The notes below the pieces were generated by a model, which made no database searches, was not told where the DNA came from, and saw only the letters and a program-made list of their open reading frames with translations. The position numbers and the translations under genes were made by a program. A DNA stretch of 64,000 bases from Rhizobium aethiopicum (GTDB lineage Bacteria; Pseudomonadota; Alphaproteobacteria; Rhizobiales; Rhizobiaceae). The stretch lies in the NCBI RefSeq assembly GCF_014197535.1, contig NZ_JACIFV010000007.1, positions 1 to 64,000 on the forward strand. The letters run 5' to 3'. Below are positions 62,312 through 64,000 of this stretch, in pieces (within the stretch, counting starts at the first letter, position 1; every line of letters starts with the position of its first letter).

Positions 62312-63634
62312 GTGACGAGTTCGGAACGCTTGCTGGAAAATCCGGCACCGGGAGGAGCGGGCAAAAACGCCTGGTTCAGCCATGACCGCCTCGGCATGTT
62401 CATCCATTGGGGCCTCTATGCCCTTGGAGCGCGGCATGAGTGGCTGAAGAACCGCGAAGAGCTGAGCGACGATCACTACCAGCGCTATTTCGACAATTTC
62501 GATCCCGATCTTTATGATCCGAAGGAATGGGCGCGCCGCGCGCGTCTTGCCGGCATGAAATATGTCGTGGTGACGACCAAGCATCACGAGGGCTTCTGCC
62601 TTTGGGACAGCAAGCTCACCGACTACAAGGCGCCAAACACACCCTGCGGTCGGGACCTGCTGACGCCGCTGGTCGAGGCCCTCCGCGCGGAGGGGCTGAA
62701 GATCGGCTTCTATTATTCGCTGCTCGACTGGCACCATCCCGATTTCCCGATCGATGTCCACCACCCCCTGCGTAACCATCCGCAAGCCGAGGCGCTGAAT
62801 GCCGGCCGCAACATCGCCAAATACGCAGCCTATATGCGCGAACAGGTGCGCGAGCTTCTGACCGGCTTCGGCCGCATCGACATCATCTGGTTCGATTTCA
62901 GCTATCCAGGCCGCGAATATCGCGGCCTGCCCGGTAAAGGGCGCGCCGACTGGGAGAGCGAACGGCTGCTCGAGCTGGTGCGCGAGCTGCAGCCCGAAAT
63001 CATCGTCAACAACCGTCTCGATCTGCCGCCGGGCAAACTGCCCGATATCACGACGCCGGAGCAATATACGCCGCGCGTGGCGCCGGCGCTTGCGAGCCAG
63101 GGGGTGCTCTGGGAAGCCTGCCACACCTTCAGCGGTTCCTGGGGTTATCATCGCGACGAGGATAGTTGGAAGAGCCCGGAACAGATCATTCAGCTGCTCA
63201 TCGATTCCGTCGCGCTCGGCGGCAATTTGCTGATGAATGTCGGTCCGACCGGCCGCGGCACGTTTGATGCGCGCGCCATCGACGCGCTTGAAGTCTACCG
63301 GAACTGGATGGCGGTCAATGCACGTTCGATCTACGGCGCCGGTCCGTCCGCATTTCCGGTGCCGGCCGGCTGCCGCTACACCCAGCGCGGCAACCGCCTC
63401 TACCTGCATGTCTACAACTGGCCCTACCGCCACATCCATATCGAAGGCCTCGCCGACAGGATCGCCTATGCGCAGTTCCTGCACGACGCCAGCGAAGTGC
63501 GCTGGCTCAGCCACACGACGGATGTGGACTCCAATATCGGCGTGATGGTGCCGGAAGGCATGATCACGCTCGAACTGCCGGTCCGGCGACCTGACGTCAC
63601 CGTCCCGGTGATCGAGATCGTCCTTAAGGCGTGA
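62312..63634 (+). CDS. Alpha-L-fucosidase (GH29)
   Basis: 440 residues, no signal peptide. The N terminus has WFSHDRLGMFIHWGLYALGA, the GH29 substrate-pocket segment; the nucleophile is Asp195 in IIWFDF. It releases terminal L-fucose (or a related deoxy sugar) from glycans, probably inside the cell. The GTG at 62312 follows GGGAGGAGAAACC. It precedes a sugar-binding protein gene by 49 bases, suggesting that oligosaccharides are imported and trimmed in the cytoplasm. Confidence 0.93.
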   Translation: MTSSERLLENPAPGGAGKNAWFSHDRLGMFIHWGLYALGARHEWLKNREELSDDHYQRYFDNFDPDLYDPKEWARRARLAGMKYVVVTTKHHEGFCLWDSKLTDYKAPNTPCGRDLLTPLVEALRAEGLKIGFYYSLLDWHHPDFPIDVHHPLRNHPQAEALNAGRNIAKYAAYMREQVRELLTGFGRIDIIWFDFSYPGREYRGLPGKGRADWESERLLELVRELQPEIIVNNRLDLPPGKLPDITTPEQYTPRVAPALASQGVLWEACHTFSGSWGYHRDEDSWKSPEQIIQLLIDSVALGGNLLMNVGPTGRGTFDARAIDALEVYRNWMAVNARSIYGAGPSAFPVPAGCRYTQRGNRLYLHVYNWPYRHIHIEGLADRIAYAQFLHDASEVRWLSHTTDVDSNIGVMVPEGMITLELPVRRPDVTVPVIEIVLKA

Positions 63635-63683
63635 ACTCGGTCGCAATCGCGTGTTCACTGCGTCATGGAGGGAGGAGAAACCC

Positions 63684-64000
63684 ATGAAGGTTCTGAAGAA
63701 AACGCTTTTGCTTGCCGCAATCGGCGGCAGCCTCTTTGCCACATCCGCCTCGGCCGAGCAGGTCAATCTGACCTGGCAGATGTGGAGCGGATCCGACGCC
63801 GACACCAAAGGTTGGCAGCACCTGGCCGACATGGTGACCGCCAAATATCCCGATATCAAGGTGACGCTGACGACGACGGGCTGGGTCGACTACTGGACGC
63901 GGCTGCCGGTGCTGGCGGCGTCGGGCCAACTCGCCGACATCGTTTCGATGCAGTCGTTGCGCATGCCGAATTTCTATTCGCTGCTCGAACCGCTGAACGA
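63684..64000 (+). CDS. Sugar ABC transporter binding protein, 5' part only
   Basis: 105 codons and two bases are visible before the window ends. A Sec signal peptide of about 24 residues (LLLAAIGGSLFATSASA) and then WQMWSGSDADTKGWQHLADM, the start of an SBP_bac_1 protein. GGAGGGAGGAGAAACCC precedes the ATG. Located after the fucosidase gene, it likely binds the fucoside or oligosaccharide for an importer beyond the window. Confidence 0.88.
   Translation, partial: MKVLKKTLLLAAIGGSLFATSASAEQVNLTWQMWSGSDADTKGWQHLADMVTAKYPDIKVTLTTTGWVDYWTRLPVLAASGQLADIVSMQSLRMPNFYSLLEPLN

Noticed and set aside
62138..63859. 573-codon open frame on minus, opposite the fucosidase gene
   Set aside because: It is the shadow of a high-GC real gene; its translation has no family motif, and the plus strand carries the GH29 motifs and ribosome site.

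Overview
This 64 kb window is high in GC and almost fully coding. Protein families, gene order and a 150-bp palindromic repeat of the RIME type point to the Rhizobium/Agrobacterium group of Alphaproteobacteria. The mix of catabolic operons, ABC importers and an extra groESL copy, with no ribosomal, tRNA or core biosynthetic genes, fits a large rhizobial plasmid or secondary replicon. That placement is inference; no replication gene is present. No rRNA, tRNA, CRISPR array or intact insertion sequence was seen.

Layout. (1) 1-5305, minus: a tightly coupled catabolic operon with two FAD amine/amino-acid oxidoreductase types, one of them a three-subunit flavo-iron-sulfur dehydrogenase of the HcnABC/opine-oxidase kind, ending in an aldehyde dehydrogenase cut by the window edge. 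An Asp/Glu-racemase-like gene lies divergently (5755-6459), followed by a hairpin-rich non-coding stretch (6480-6767). (2) 6902-15289, minus: a dipeptide-type ABC importer (Tat-exported binding protein, two permeases, fused double ATPase), a type II haloacid dehalogenase, a class III aminotransferase and a double-GNAT acetyltransferase. (3) 15479-20385: a complete four-enzyme tetronate (L-threonate/D-erythronate) pathway, ltnD-otnI-otnK on minus and lacI-otnC on plus, diverging from a control region with two copies of a LacI-type palindrome. (4) 20530-30462: a second haloacid dehalogenase, a PuuB-like oxidase, and a six-gene minus operon (ArgE-like deacylase, GhrA-like reductase, cupin, aldehyde dehydrogenase, tartrate-dehydrogenase-like enzyme, GabD), then a second double-GNAT protein.

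(5) 30443-33548: small genes, a LysR regulator and an HPP-CBS membrane protein. (6) 33678-41542: a stress-flavoured block with groESL under a CIRCE element, several small conserved proteins, a Cys-rich copper-storage-like four-helix protein, an HD protein, a PAS histidine kinase with a degenerate receiver, and a HIT protein. (7) 41758-52753: a polysaccharide-lyase utilisation locus resembling the Bacillus yes/yte rhamnogalacturonan region, with a MalFGK-type importer, binding protein, DUF624 (YesL-like) protein, GH88/GH105 unsaturated uronyl hydrolase, DUF2264 protein, and a divergent heparinase II/III-type lyase with an F5/8C-like partner. (8) 52748-60692: a GlxA-type regulator and isochorismatase, a TctDE-like two-component system, a RIME element, and a Ssu/Tau/Thi-type ABC importer with a GntR regulator. 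(9) 60903-64000: an orphan antitoxin-like gene, a LacI repressor divergent from a GH29 alpha-L-fucosidase, and the start of a sugar-binding protein.

The window therefore reads mainly as a scavenging island for plant- and rhizosphere-derived amino compounds, sugar acids and cell-wall glycans, each module with its own regulator. The most interesting parts are the uronide-lyase locus, the structured non-coding region at 6480-6767, the tetronate control region, and the groESL/stress block. All functions are assigned from sequence by eye; no database search was run.
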